The notes: generated by a model not told the origin, from the sequence alone. 24,817 nucleotides of DNA from Nitrospinota bacterium (GCA_016212295.1 JACRGO010000006.1:1-24817), one strand, 5' to 3'. Counted from the stretch's first letter, positions 1 through 7,001 are shown. Numbers and translations are program-made.

Positions 1-408
1 ATGGGACTGCTTCAAAATTGACAAGTTTATATTTACTGGTTTTCAATTTACCCATAGACCCTAAAATCCTAACTCATTGATTTTGTTGGGTTTTTTAAAA
101 TTGATTTGTTGTTTTTTAATTTATGCGTAGGCTCTATAGTATAAGAATGTCCATTTTAAATCTTTTAAAATCACATAGCTATATGAGGCACACCCCCCTT
201 GATCCCCCCTTGCCAGGGGGGAATTTTTGAGATATTCCCCCTTAACAAAGCTGATCTTTACCCACATCTTTTGGGAATGTTAAAGCCCAAAGTATGGGAC
301 GCTATAATGATTGCACCCCGATGAGGGGTGCCAGACAGGGGGATACAATTTTCAGTCCACCCGAAGGGCGTTAAGTTCTTCAGAGACAACTGAGTCCTTA
401 TTCTTCGT
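1..408. other. Intergenic region with no convincing gene
   Basis: I see no credible coding sequence here; reading frames are short and the first 180 bases are AT-rich with many stops. The only structure I can support is a C-rich repeat around 189-252, listed separately. No tRNA cloverleaf or convincing sigma70 promoter stands out. Confidence 0.6.
189..252. repeat. C-rich CCCCCTT intergenic repeat
   Basis: The stretch contains CCCCCCTTGATCCCCCCTTG, then CCAGGGGGGAATTTTT, then ATTCCCCCTTAACAAAG. The CCCCCC and GGGGGG runs can pair into a hairpin. The ATTCCCCCTTAACAAAG word recurs at about 6502-6518, where it sits in a complete hairpin. This suggests a dispersed intergenic repeat family. No function is evident. 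Confidence 0.6.
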
Positions 409-1242
409 ATGAAAAAAATCGAACAACAAACAATCGCATCCTACGCCTACCTGTGGAATAAGGAGATCAAGCAGGAGCGCCATATTCACAAAACCCATTT
501 TGAAGTGGTGCAATCCATGCTGGATTCTCCCATTGTCCAAAAGGGGATAGGCATGGAGATCGGCTGCGGTCCGGGCCGCGACATGGAATTCATGGCAAGG
601 GCATATTCTGAAAATAAGTTCATCGCGGTCGATTTTAATTTCTCCATACTTGAAGTCGCGAAGAAGTTGCGGCCATTGAAGAATGTTTTCTTCGTGCGGG
701 CCTCGGCGCTGGCCTTGCCATTCAAGAATGGAAAGGTCGATTTTGTTTATTCCTTCGGCGTCCTGCATCATACCGTTGACCCCGCCAAGGGCATATCCGA
801 AATCGACAGGATACTGAAAGACAAGGGAACGGCCACGCTCTACCTGTACGAGAACCATGAGGACAACAGGATAAAATTCTATTCGTTGAAGGCCGTTACC
901 CTTTTGAGGCGGCTCACCATCCAACTCCCCCCAAGGGTTTTATATTCCTTCTGCGCGGTCCTGTCTCCTTTTATATACCTGCTGTTTTCCGTTCCAGCGG
1001 GATTGCTGGGCAAACTGGGAAAGGCCAAAGGCCTGGCCGATAAAATCCCCTTCAATTTCGGAAAACACCCCTTTGATCTCGTGGGCGATTTATTCGACCG
1101 GTTCGGGACCCCGATAGAGGTCAGATATGGCAGGGAGGAGTTGGACGGGACGATGAGAAGGGAAAAGTTCAGCAACGTCATTTTAAAAAAAATACCAGAT
1201 ACAGCCGGATGGGTCGTGTATGCCGCGAAAAACTCCAAATAA
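409..1242 (+). CDS. Class I SAM-dependent methyltransferase
   Basis: A 277-residue protein with the Rossmann-fold methyltransferase pattern. The SAM-binding motif I is EIGCGPGRD at residues 50-58, an acidic residue ends the next strand (Asp75), and the motif IV-like segment GVLHHTVDP is at 117-125, as in the Methyltransf_11/UbiE-like group. A hydrophobic stretch at about 180-205 may contact the membrane, so a lipid, quinone or glycan substrate is possible, but the substrate cannot be named. I see no Shine-Dalgarno sequence before the ATG. The last codons and the stop run into an AT-rich repeat (1229-1287), so the C-terminal residues may come from repeat insertion. Family assignment is firm; role is unknown. 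Confidence 0.85.
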   Translation: MKKIEQQTIASYAYLWNKEIKQERHIHKTHFEVVQSMLDSPIVQKGIGMEIGCGPGRDMEFMARAYSENKFIAVDFNFSILEVAKKLRPLKNVFFVRASALALPFKNGKVDFVYSFGVLHHTVDPAKGISEIDRILKDKGTATLYLYENHEDNRIKFYSLKAVTLLRRLTIQLPPRVLYSFCAVLSPFIYLLFSVPAGLLGKLGKAKGLADKIPFNFGKHPFDLVGDLFDRFGTPIEVRYGREELDGTMRREKFSNVILKKIPDTAGWVVYAAKNSK

Positions 1243-1287
1243 CAATTGTCAAATAACAAATAAATCTCAATAACTAAAATTATAAAG
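1229..1287. repeat. AT-rich dispersed repeat, left copy
   Basis: This segment contains CAATTGTCAAATAACAAATA and matches 24613-24671 in the same orientation with about five mismatches in 59 bases. It overlaps the end of the methyltransferase gene, supplying its stop codon. The second copy lies just upstream (gene sense) of the CDP-alcohol phosphatidyltransferase at the far end of the window. Confidence 0.85.
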
Positions 1288-1354
1288 AAAAAACAAGGAA
1301 ATGTAGTTGTTTTGGACATTCAGTAATTGTAATTTGTAATTTATTTGTTATTTG
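1250..1354. repeat. Inverted repeat, 16-bp perfect arms
   Basis: CAAATAACAAATAAAT at 1250-1265 is exactly complementary to ATTTATTTGTTATTTG at 1339-1354, with a 73-base loop. The left arm is part of the dispersed AT-rich repeat. The hairpin fills the gap between the methyltransferase and the aminotransferase. It could act as a terminator-like or mRNA-stabilising structure, or simply be the body of a small repeat element. Confidence 0.75.
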
Positions 1355-1397
1355 TAATTTGCTATTTGTCATTTGGGATTTTATTTCCCATTTCCTC

Positions 1398-1429
1398 TTG
1401 GTTGCGGTCATGCCGCGCCATGTTATAAT
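1398..1429 (+). promoter_or_regulatory. GC hairpin repeat with TATAAT; putative leaderless promoter
   Basis: TTGCGG at 1402-1407 and TATAAT at 1424-1429 are 16 bases apart, and the ATG of the next gene begins 9 bases after the TATAAT. Transcription would therefore start at or next to the start codon. The TTGCGG is part of a small hairpin (GCGG, loop, CCGC) of the GCCGCGCTATG repeat family seen again at 4336-4365 and 6379-6405. The -10 is a perfect hexamer; the -35 is weak. Confidence 0.4.
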
Positions 1430-1437
1430 CATTAACC

Positions 1438-2637
1438 ATGTATATTTCCACTAAGGTCAAGGAAAATCTGGAGAAGGCCTCATGGATACGAAAGATGTTC
1501 GAGGAAGGCATCCGGATGAAAAAGGAATTCGGAGAGGGGGAAGTCCTCGACTTCAGCCTGGGAAATCCCCTTATGGAGCCGCCAGATGAATTTTTTGAGC
1601 AGCTTGAGCGCATAGCCGGGGAGAGGAAAAAGGGACAGCACCGCTACATGCCGAATACCGGCTTCGTGGAAACGCGCCAGGCCGTCGCGGACCAGCTTTC
1701 CCTTGAAACAGGACTCCCCTTCACGCCCGATCACATCATCATGGTCTGCGGCGCGGCCGGCGGCTTGAACGTGGCCATCAAGACCATCATTGATCCGGGG
1801 GACGAAGTAATCATCCTCGCCCCTTATTTCGTGGAATATCTTTTTTATCTGGAAAATCATGGCGCCCGTCCGGTGATCGCTGAAACCGGCGAGGATTTCC
1901 TGCCGGACATGGACTCCATCGAAAACGCCCTTACCCGCAGGACCCGCGCCATTATAGTGAATTCCCCGAACAACCCGACAGGAAGGGTTTATGGAGAGGC
2001 ATTTTACCGGGACCTCCGTGATCTGCTTCAAAAAAGGGAACGGGAAACCGGAAGGCCGGTATATCTCCTGGCGGATGAGCCTTACCAAAGGCTTGTTTAC
2101 GAAGGCATTAAACCGCCGAGGGCCTTTCAATACGTTCCCAATTGCATAAGCGTGACCTCCCATTCCAAGGACCTTTCCATCCCAGGGGAGAGAATCGGCT
2201 ATATGGCCGTGAGCCCGCATTGCGCCGGGGCATCGGAGATAATTGGCGGGGCCGCCTTTTGCAACCGGACCCTGGGTTTCGTGAACGCCCCGGCCCTGGC
2301 CCAGCGTATTGTGGCGGGACTTCAATCCCTCTCGGTGGACGTTAAGGATTATGAGATGAAAAGAGATTTGCTTTACGGGGCCCTGAAGGGAATCGGTTAT
2401 GAAATTCACAAACCGGAAGGGGCGTTTTACCTGTTTCCCAAATCCCCTATTCCGGACGACGTCCAATTCGTGAAAATCCTCCAGCGGGAGAAGGTCCTTA
2501 CAGTGCCCGGAAGCGGCTTTGGACGGCCGGGCTATTTCAGGATAGCTTATTGCGTTGAGGAGAAAACGATCCGGAGGTCGGTGGACAGTTTTAAAAAAGC
2601 ATGGGAAGAGGCAGTTGGTGTTAACGCAAGACTCTAA
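1438..2637 (+). CDS. Pyridoxal-phosphate aminotransferase, class I/II
   Basis: A 399-residue fold-type I aminotransferase, a normal length for the family. Visible landmarks are the NSPNNPTG motif (about 175-182), the LADEPY segment whose Asp contacts the PLP ring nitrogen (about 211-216), the SHSKDL segment with Lys244 as the likely Schiff-base lysine, ERIGY at 251-255, and the conserved C-terminal FRIAY arginine that binds the substrate carboxylate. It probably transfers amino groups between an amino acid and a 2-oxo acid; the exact substrate is not clear. There is no Shine-Dalgarno sequence. A TATAAT ends 8 bases before the ATG, which suggests a leaderless transcript. The gene stands alone between repeats. 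Confidence 0.9.
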   Translation: MYISTKVKENLEKASWIRKMFEEGIRMKKEFGEGEVLDFSLGNPLMEPPDEFFEQLERIAGERKKGQHRYMPNTGFVETRQAVADQLSLETGLPFTPDHIIMVCGAAGGLNVAIKTIIDPGDEVIILAPYFVEYLFYLENHGARPVIAETGEDFLPDMDSIENALTRRTRAIIVNSPNNPTGRVYGEAFYRDLRDLLQKRERETGRPVYLLADEPYQRLVYEGIKPPRAFQYVPNCISVTSHSKDLSIPGERIGYMAVSPHCAGASEIIGGAAFCNRTLGFVNAPALAQRIVAGLQSLSVDVKDYEMKRDLLYGALKGIGYEIHKPEGAFYLFPKSPIPDDVQFVKILQREKVLTVPGSGFGRPGYFRIAYCVEEKTIRRSVDSFKKAWEEAVGVNARL

Positions 2638-2640
2638 GCT

Positions 2641-2779
2641 ATGGTCAACGCTTTTTAAAAAAGTGCCTTTAATTTTCTCAATAAAATTGGGGCCTTTCAG
2701 CATGTATACTTATTTTTTGTGTTTACTATCCGCTTCTTTGCCTGAAAAATTATGGCACTTTTTTAAAAGCGTTGACTAT
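2641..2779. mobile_element. MITE-like element with 26-bp terminal inverted repeats
   Basis: The sequence starting at about 2641 (GGTCAACGCTTTTTAAAAAA, then GTGCC) is the near-perfect inverse of that ending at about 2779 (GGCACTTTTTTAAAAGCGTT, then GACTAT). The arms are about 26 bases and the total is about 139 bases, with no coding capacity and TA at both outer edges. Size and symmetry fit a miniature inverted-repeat element. A large hairpin terminator after the aminotransferase is the alternative reading. Confidence 0.55.
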
Positions 2780-2818
2780 AAAACAGTGTATCGCTTAAAA
2801 TTTTGATAGCCATGCCTT

Positions 2819-2848
2819 TTGACTAAAAAAGGGAAGTTATGCTATAGT
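2819..2848 (+). promoter_or_regulatory. Sigma70-type promoter for rplU-rpmA
   Basis: TTGACT (2819-2824) and TATAGT (2843-2848) are separated by 18 bases, a good match to the housekeeping promoter, with predicted transcription start near 2855. This leaves a leader of about 40 bases before rplU. Confidence 0.7.
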
Positions 2849-2852
2849 GTCT

Positions 2853-2868
2853 TTTTAGTCCACTAAAA
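2853..2868. promoter_or_regulatory. Palindrome at the predicted rplU transcript start
   Basis: TTTTAGTCCACTAAAA is a perfect 7-bp inverted repeat with a 2-base centre, placed just after the -10 hexamer. It would form a hairpin at the 5' end of the rplU mRNA, or serve as an operator overlapping the start site. No known L21 leader motif is recognised. Confidence 0.35.
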
Positions 2869-2893
2869 TACAAAAAAAGCTGGAGGGATAAAA

Positions 2894-3211
2894 ATGTTCG
2901 CTGTTTTTCAAACCGGCGGGAAACAATACAGAGTGGTTCCCGGAGATGAGGTCAATATAGAAAAAATACCCGGCAATGTCGGGGAAACGGTGAAATTCGA
3001 CCGGGTCTTGGCCGTGGGCCAGGACGAGTCCGTGGAAATCGGGGTCCCGATAGTGCAAGGCATGGCCGTGACCGGGGAAATCCTGCGGCAGGCCAAGGCC
3101 AAAAAAATCATTGTCTTTAAATTTAAAAGAAGAAAAAAATACAGGAAAAGGCAAGGACACCGCCAGGAATACACGCGATTGAAGATCACAGAAATAGGCA
3201 AGGCGTCTTGA
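2894..3211 (+). CDS. rplU: 50S ribosomal protein L21
   Basis: A 105-residue protein of standard L21 length. It begins with the typical MFAVFQTGGKQYRV segment and contains the VDFxxVL-like strand (here KFDRVLAVG) and the basic KKYRKRQGHRQ segment near the C-terminus that contacts 23S rRNA. A clear GGAGGG ribosome binding site lies 7 bases before the ATG. It is followed by rpmA, the usual L21-L27 pairing; the common third partner obgE is absent here because the next gene converges. Identification is firm. Confidence 0.98.
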   Translation: MFAVFQTGGKQYRVVPGDEVNIEKIPGNVGETVKFDRVLAVGQDESVEIGVPIVQGMAVTGEILRQAKAKKIIVFKFKRRKKYRKRQGHRQEYTRLKITEIGKAS

Positions 3212-3223
3212 GAAGTAAATAAT

Positions 3224-3277
3224 AGTGACGAGTGACGAGAAAAACCTGTTTGAACTCGTTACTTGTCACTCGTCACT
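3224..3277. repeat. GTGACGA inverted repeat between rplU and rpmA
   Basis: AGTGACGAGTGAC (3224-3236) is exactly complementary to GTCACTCGTCACT (3265-3277), a 13-bp stem with a 28-base loop. The loop also contains degenerate copies of the same word (GACGAG and CTCGTTAC), so it looks like an inserted intergenic repeat element. It has no T-tract, so full termination is unlikely. It could attenuate transcription or affect processing of the rplU-rpmA mRNA. Confidence 0.8.
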
Positions 3278-3299
3278 GATTTTATTAGGGAGTATAAAA

Positions 3300-3566
3300 A
3301 TGGCTCATAAAAAAGGGCAGGGAAGCACAACCAACGGCCGGGACAGCATCGGCAAGAGGCTCGGAGTAAAACGGTTTGGCGGGGAAGCGGTGTCCGCCGG
3401 AAGCATACTTGTGCGGCAATGCGGCACGAAATGGCACCCAGGCAGGAACGTGGGCGTGGGAAAGGATTACACCCTGTTTTCCAAGATTGACGGGGTCGTC
3501 AAATTCGAATCCAAGGGAAAAAATAAAACCAAGGTGAGCGTGTACGAGGCCGTAGCAGCGGTTTAA
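3300..3566 (+). CDS. rpmA: 50S ribosomal protein L27
   Basis: An 88-residue protein starting [16 protein letters not shown], the strongly conserved L27 N-terminus that reaches the peptidyl-transferase centre. The core [19 protein letters not shown] and [19 protein letters not shown] are also canonical. An upstream in-frame start at 3225 is possible, but it would read through the intergenic hairpin and lacks family support. The ATG at 3300 has GGGAG a few bases upstream and gives the normal N-terminus. Its stop codon overlaps the stop of the convergent mlaC-like gene. Confidence 0.97.
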   Translation: MAHKKGQGSTTNGRDSIGKRLGVKRFGGEAVSAGSILVRQCGTKWHPGRNVGVGKDYTLFSKIDGVVKFESKGKNKTKVSVYEAVAAV

Positions 3567-4189
3567 AGGAGTCCTTCCGGGATTTCTTTTTCGGCTAGCT
3601 TTTTTTCCAATTTCCGGACCAGATCACTGTAAGAGCCGTCCCTTACAGTCTGAAGGAATTTATTCTTGAGGTTCCTTCCCAGGCTCACGCCGTCCATGAT
3701 CACGTCGTAGATAAGCCATTTCCCGTTGACCGGCCTCAGCTTGTATTCTATCTCTATCTCTCCCTCCTTACGGTGAGTGATGGTGGTGGAAATGGACGCC
3801 TCTTCACCCTTGGTTTTTTCCCGGTCGAACGCCACTTCCAGGTCCCTGAAGAATTTCCCGCTCTTAGGGTAAGCCACGTTCTTAAATATTTTCCCAAAAA
3901 GCTCCTCGAATTGTTTTTTTTCTTCCTTGGACCTCTGGTCCCAATATTCGCCCAGGGACCACCGGGAGAGCCCCTGGATATCCACCAGGGAATTAGCTTC
4001 ATCCTTGAGTTTTTCGTTTCTGGCCGCGTCCTCCCTGGTGGCCGGGCCGTCTTCTTCCTTAATGGCCTTGATTTTTTCCAGGAGTTCCTTTACAACCAAT
4101 TTTGGGGCCGTGTCCTCAACCGCCGCTATTGAAGAGTAGCCAGGCAGCAGGAAGAGGCAAAGCAAAATGACTACCTTTTTCATAAACAT
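3563..4189 (-). CDS. mlaC: MlaC/Ttg2D-family periplasmic phospholipid-binding protein
   Basis: A 208-residue protein with a signal peptide (about residues 1-22, two start Met codons at 4189 and 4183). The mature part has the MlaC/Tol-Tol-Ttg2 layout: an N-terminal helical half with the [21 protein letters not shown] segment, and a C-terminal beta half with [25 protein letters not shown], which is diagnostic. MlaC carries phospholipid between the outer-membrane MlaA complex and the inner-membrane MlaFEDB transporter. No other mla genes are next to it, so it is either an orphan or served by a distant operon. A GGAG precedes the first ATG by 4 bases. Its last codons overlap rpmA on the other strand. 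Confidence 0.88.
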   Translation of the reverse strand: MFMKKVVILLCLFLLPGYSSIAAVEDTAPKLVVKELLEKIKAIKEEDGPATREDAARNEKLKDEANSLVDIQGLSRWSLGEYWDQRSKEEKKQFEELFGKIFKNVAYPKSGKFFRDLEVAFDREKTKGEEASISTTITHRKEGEIEIEYKLRPVNGKWLIYDVIMDGVSLGRNLKNKFLQTVRDGSYSDLVRKLEKKLAEKEIPEGLL

Positions 4190-4335
4190 GGTTCTCCAAA
4201 AAATTGACCTTAATAATTTATTATAACTTTTAATTTTTCCCGTTTCATCTTGAGGCCAAGCGCCGGCGTTTAATTAAGCTTATGGATTTGTTATTATTAA
4301 GTTCATCGAACATTTGAATACATCGAAATTTATTT

Positions 4336-4365
4336 TGGTTGCGGCAACGCCGCGCTATGAAAAAT
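4336..4365. repeat. GCCGCGCTATG hairpin repeat
   Basis: TTGGTTGCGGCAACGCCGCG, then CTATGAAAAA. GCGGC and GCCGC form a 5-bp stem with a 3-base loop directly before the gmhA start codon, and the ATG itself lies inside the repeat. Similar words occur at 1398-1422, at 6379-6405 on the opposite strand, and in degenerate form at 24602-24616. Confidence 0.6.
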
Positions 4366-4920
4366 TCCATAAAAAAAACCTTTGAACGGAGCATTGCGGT
4401 CAAGCAAATGGCGCTTGAAACCCTGGTGGACCCGATAGCTGAAGCAGCTACGGCGATGGCTTCCTGCCTGAGGGAGGGGAAAAAGATCGTTTTAATGGGC
4501 AACGGAGGAAGCGCGGCGGACGCCCAGCATATCGCCGCGGAATTCGTGGGCCGCTTCCTTAAGGAAAGAAGGCCTCTCCCGGCCATTGCATTGACCACCG
4601 ACGCCTCCATTCTTACCGCCATTGGAAATGATTACGGGTTTGAAAAGGTCTTTGAAAGGCAGGTGGAGGCGCTCGTCCGCGAAGGCGATGTTGTTATCGG
4701 GATCAGCACGAGCGGCAACTCGGAGAACGTGCTCGCGGCCCTGAAAAAATCCAGGGAGCTTGGCGCCAGGACCATTGCGCTGCTGGGCTGCGGAGGGGGA
4801 AAAATCGCGCTGGAAGCGGATATACCCATAACGGTGCCTTCAAGCGAGACCCCGAGGATTCAGGAGACCCATATCACCATAGGACACATTCTTTGCGAGG
4901 AGGCGGAAAGGAATGCCTGA
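4357..4920 (+). CDS. gmhA: Sedoheptulose-7-phosphate isomerase
   Basis: A 187-residue SIS-domain protein (E. coli GmhA is 192). GmhA converts sedoheptulose 7-phosphate to D-glycero-D-manno-heptose 7-phosphate, the first step to ADP-heptose for the LPS inner core. The phosphosugar loop MGNGGSAADAQHIAAEFVGR is at about 47-66, a second Ser/Thr loop GISTSGNSENV at about 113-123, and the C-terminal RIQETHITIGHILCE carries the conserved Gln and His of the active site. An in-frame TTG at 4339 would add six residues, but lies in a hairpin repeat; the ATG is preferred although it lacks a clear ribosome binding site. The stop overlaps the hldE start by 8 bases, so translation is probably coupled. Confidence 0.93.
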   Translation: MKNSIKKTFERSIAVKQMALETLVDPIAEAATAMASCLREGKKIVLMGNGGSAADAQHIAAEFVGRFLKERRPLPAIALTTDASILTAIGNDYGFEKVFERQVEALVREGDVVIGISTSGNSENVLAALKKSRELGARTIALLGCGGGKIALEADIPITVPSSETPRIQETHITIGHILCEEAERNA

Positions 4921-6382
4921 GGTCTTGAAAAAAATATTTGAAAGCGACCGGATGCCTAGGGTCCTGGTTGTCGGTGATATTATCCTGGACGAATATATCT
5001 GGGGCAGCGTGGAGCGCATCTCCCCCGAGGCCCCGGTTAAGATACTGGACAGCAAGGCGGAAAACATGGTCCCGGGCGGGGCGGCCAACGTGGCCAACAA
5101 CCTGGCCGCCATGGGCTGTGAAACCATTTTATGCGGGGCGGTGGGCAGGGACGAAAAAGGTGGAAAGCTCCTGGACCTTATAAAGAAGATAGGCATTGAT
5201 TGCTCAGGGGTGTTGAATTTCGTCCAGCGGCCCACCACCAACAAGATCAGGGTGATCGCCCATAACCAGCAGATCCTCAGAATAGACAAGGAAGACCGCA
5301 GCCCCATCCAGGCGGAGACCGAGGAGAAAATCATTGAGTTTATCCATGATACCGTCCCTCAAGTTGACGGGATCATCTGCTCGGATTATAACAAGGGGAT
5401 ACTGGCGGAAAACGTCTTGAAGGCGGTGATCCACAGGGCCAGGCAGCACAGGAAGCAGGTTATTCTGGATCCCAAGGGCCTGGATTTTTCCAAATACAAC
5501 GGGGTCCATTGCATAACCCCCAATGAAAAGGAAGTGGAGAGGGCATGCCCCATCAAGATCCAGGGCGAGGAAGACCTGGAGCGGGCGGTGCAATACCTTT
5601 TCGGATTGATCAAGGCCGAGGCAATCCTGGTCACGAGGGGGAAGGACGGCATGTCCCTTTTCGAGGAGGGAGGGAAAAAGTCGACGAAAATCGACGCGGA
5701 CGCAAGGGAGGTGTTTGACGTCACCGGCGCGGGAGACACCACCATCGCTGTCTTCGGCATGGCGCTTTTTTACGGATTTGACTACCTGAACGCAGCCAGG
5801 CTTGCCAACATGGCTGCCGGAATAGTGGTGGGAAAGGTGGGGACCTCCGTGGTCACCAGGGAAGAGTTGAATCTTTTCCTGACGGAGGGAAAGCTCCTCT
5901 CATCCAGGAACATTCTCAGCCAGAACGAGCTCCAGCAAGTGGTCTGCCAAGCCAAGAGCATGGGAAAGAAGGTGGTTTTCACAAACGGCTGCTTCGATAT
6001 CCTCCACGGCGGCCATATTGAATTCCTTCAGCAGGCCAGGTCCATGGGAGACTTCCTCGTGGTGGGGATCAACAGCGATTCCTCCGTGAAGGGCCTGAAA
6101 GGCAGCGGGCGTCCGATAAAGACCCAAACGGAGCGGGCAAGCATTCTGGCAGCCCTCAAATACGTGGACGCAATAACCATTTTTTCAGAGCCCACGCCGT
6201 ATAAGCTCATAAGTGAATTAAAGCCTGACGTTCTCGTCAAGGGGAGCGACTATAAGGTCGACGAGGTGGTGGGAAAGGACATAGTGGAAGGTTACGGGGG
6301 AAAGGTAAAGCTGGTACAGATAGTCGAGGGCCTCTCCACCACTAGGCTTGTTGAGAAAATAAGAAATAACAATAAAACATAG
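4913..6382 (+). CDS. hldE: Bifunctional heptose-7-phosphate kinase / heptose-1-phosphate adenylyltransferase
   Basis: A 489-residue two-domain enzyme with the normal HldE order. The N-terminal ribokinase-like (PfkB) kinase spans about 1-325, with the GGAANVANN substrate segment at 55-63 and the catalytic DVTGAGDT at 269-276. The C-terminal nucleotidyltransferase spans about 350-489, with TNGCFDILHGGH carrying the HxGH motif at 365-368. It phosphorylates heptose 7-phosphate at C1 and, after GmhB, transfers AMP to heptose 1-phosphate. GmhB and HldD are not in the window. It overlaps gmhA by 8 bases, with GGAAAGG just before its ATG. Its stop codon touches a GCCGCGCTATG repeat. Identification is firm. 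Confidence 0.96.
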   Translation: MPEVLKKIFESDRMPRVLVVGDIILDEYIWGSVERISPEAPVKILDSKAENMVPGGAANVANNLAAMGCETILCGAVGRDEKGGKLLDLIKKIGIDCSGVLNFVQRPTTNKIRVIAHNQQILRIDKEDRSPIQAETEEKIIEFIHDTVPQVDGIICSDYNKGILAENVLKAVIHRARQHRKQVILDPKGLDFSKYNGVHCITPNEKEVERACPIKIQGEEDLERAVQYLFGLIKAEAILVTRGKDGMSLFEEGGKKSTKIDADAREVFDVTGAGDTTIAVFGMALFYGFDYLNAARLANMAAGIVVGKVGTSVVTREELNLFLTEGKLLSSRNILSQNELQQVVCQAKSMGKKVVFTNGCFDILHGGHIEFLQQARSMGDFLVVGINSDSSVKGLKGSGRPIKTQTERASILAALKYVDAITIFSEPTPYKLISELKPDVLVKGSDYKVDEVVGKDIVEGYGGKVKLVQIVEGLSTTRLVEKIRNNNKT

Positions 6383-6405
6383 CGCGGCATGGCAGCAGCC
6401 GGAAC
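6379..6405 (-). repeat. GCCGCGCTATG repeat, reverse orientation
   Basis: On the - strand this reads GGCTGCTGCCATGCCGCGCT, then ATG. It matches the element at 1401-1423 (GGTCATGCCGCGCCATGTT) closely and overlaps the hldE stop codon. It is another member of the family that brackets gene starts and ends here. Confidence 0.6.
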
Positions 6406-6426
6406 TAAAAAGGTTTTTTCCCGCGG

Positions 6427-6482
6427 AGACCGCAAAGTTCGCAAGGAAAAAGAAGGAAATTGATATAAAAAGCCTTTGTGGT
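6427..6482. repeat. Imperfect inverted repeat after hldE
   Basis: GACCGCAAAG near 6427-6436 pairs with CTTTGTGGTC near 6473-6482 with one mismatch. The region also holds the CGCGGAGACCGCAAAGTTCG wording of a repeat with the look of widespread CGCAGAG-type intergenic elements. TTTTT follows the right arm, so it may work as a terminator for gmhA-hldE. Confidence 0.5.
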
Positions 6483-6490
6483 CTTTTTAC

Positions 6491-6535
6491 ATCCCCATTC
6501 ATTCCCCCTTAACAAAGGGGGATTAAGGGGGATGT
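6491..6535. repeat. CCCCCTT/AAGGGGG hairpin repeat
   Basis: ATTCCCCCTTAACAAAGGGG followed by GGATTAAGGGGGAT forms a strong G/C stem. The outer ATCCCC at 6491 can pair with GGGGAT near 6530. The left half equals the element at about 233-250. It lies in the 232-base gap between hldE and the diheme lipoprotein gene and may help separate transcripts. Confidence 0.65.
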
Positions 6536-6614
6536 AAATATGCATTTAGCGGCTACTATCGTGGTTATATAGTATTCCGCTGAATAGTTACTAAAAATTT
6601 AGATAAATGAAAAA

Positions 6615-7001
6615 ATGAAAAAAAAATATCATAATGGCTTTAGCGCGTTGATTTTAATAACGGCCCTTTTCCTGGCGGGCTGCCAGGAAAACCCTTTAAA
6701 GGAAGCGTTCAAGGGGACTTATCCCATCGGGAAGAGCAACAAAATCATCAATGAATACTGCCAGTCCTGCCACGTCCACTCGAAATTCGTCCCGGACGCC
6801 CACATCGACCAAATGAACCTGGCGTACTCCAGCCGTCTGTTCCGCACCACCAATGAATGCCGCACCTGCCATTTCATGGAGGAAAATATTTTGGGCGACA
6901 CCCTCCGCAAGCACAGACGCCCTCATGCCGTGGCCAAGGGAAAGTACAACGATTTCATCAAGGATGAATTGGAAAAAAAGAAAGAGGCTAAAAAGGAATA
7001 A
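6615..7001 (+). CDS. Diheme c-type cytochrome lipoprotein, small
   Basis: A 128-residue protein with a lipoprotein signal peptide: basic start, hydrophobic core, and lipobox LAGC with the lipidated cysteine at residue 23. Two CxxCH heme-attachment motifs follow, CQSCH (49-53) and CRTCH (82-86). Other histidines (63, 101, 105) could be axial ligands. The tail is lysine- and glutamate-rich. It should be a membrane-anchored periplasmic electron carrier that needs the Ccm or Ccs maturation system. I do not recognise a named family. The stop overlaps the rfbD start by one base, so it is probably co-translated with an LPS sugar gene, which is unexpected for a cytochrome. An earlier ATG at 6608 is out of frame. 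Confidence 0.8.
   Translation: MKKKYHNGFSALILITALFLAGCQENPLKEAFKGTYPIGKSNKIINEYCQSCHVHSKFVPDAHIDQMNLAYSSRLFRTTNECRTCHFMEENILGDTLRKHRRPHAVAKGKYNDFIKDELEKKKEAKKE

Noticed and set aside
1229-1380. CRISPR array in the repetitive AT-rich spacer
   Set aside because: The repeats are short, inverted and irregular, without constant repeat length or unique spacers.
1480-2703. Long open frame (407 codons) on the - strand opposite the aminotransferase
   Set aside because: It is antisense to a clear PLP enzyme with all catalytic motifs and has no recognisable domain; a GC-rich codon shadow explains it.
3225-3299. Upstream in-frame start for L27
   Set aside because: It would translate the intergenic hairpin repeat and add 25 residues not found in the family; the ATG at 3300 gives the conserved MAHKKG start.
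4204-4227. TTGACC plus TATAAC as a gmhA promoter
   Set aside because: The spacing is only 12 bases, too short for a sigma70 promoter.
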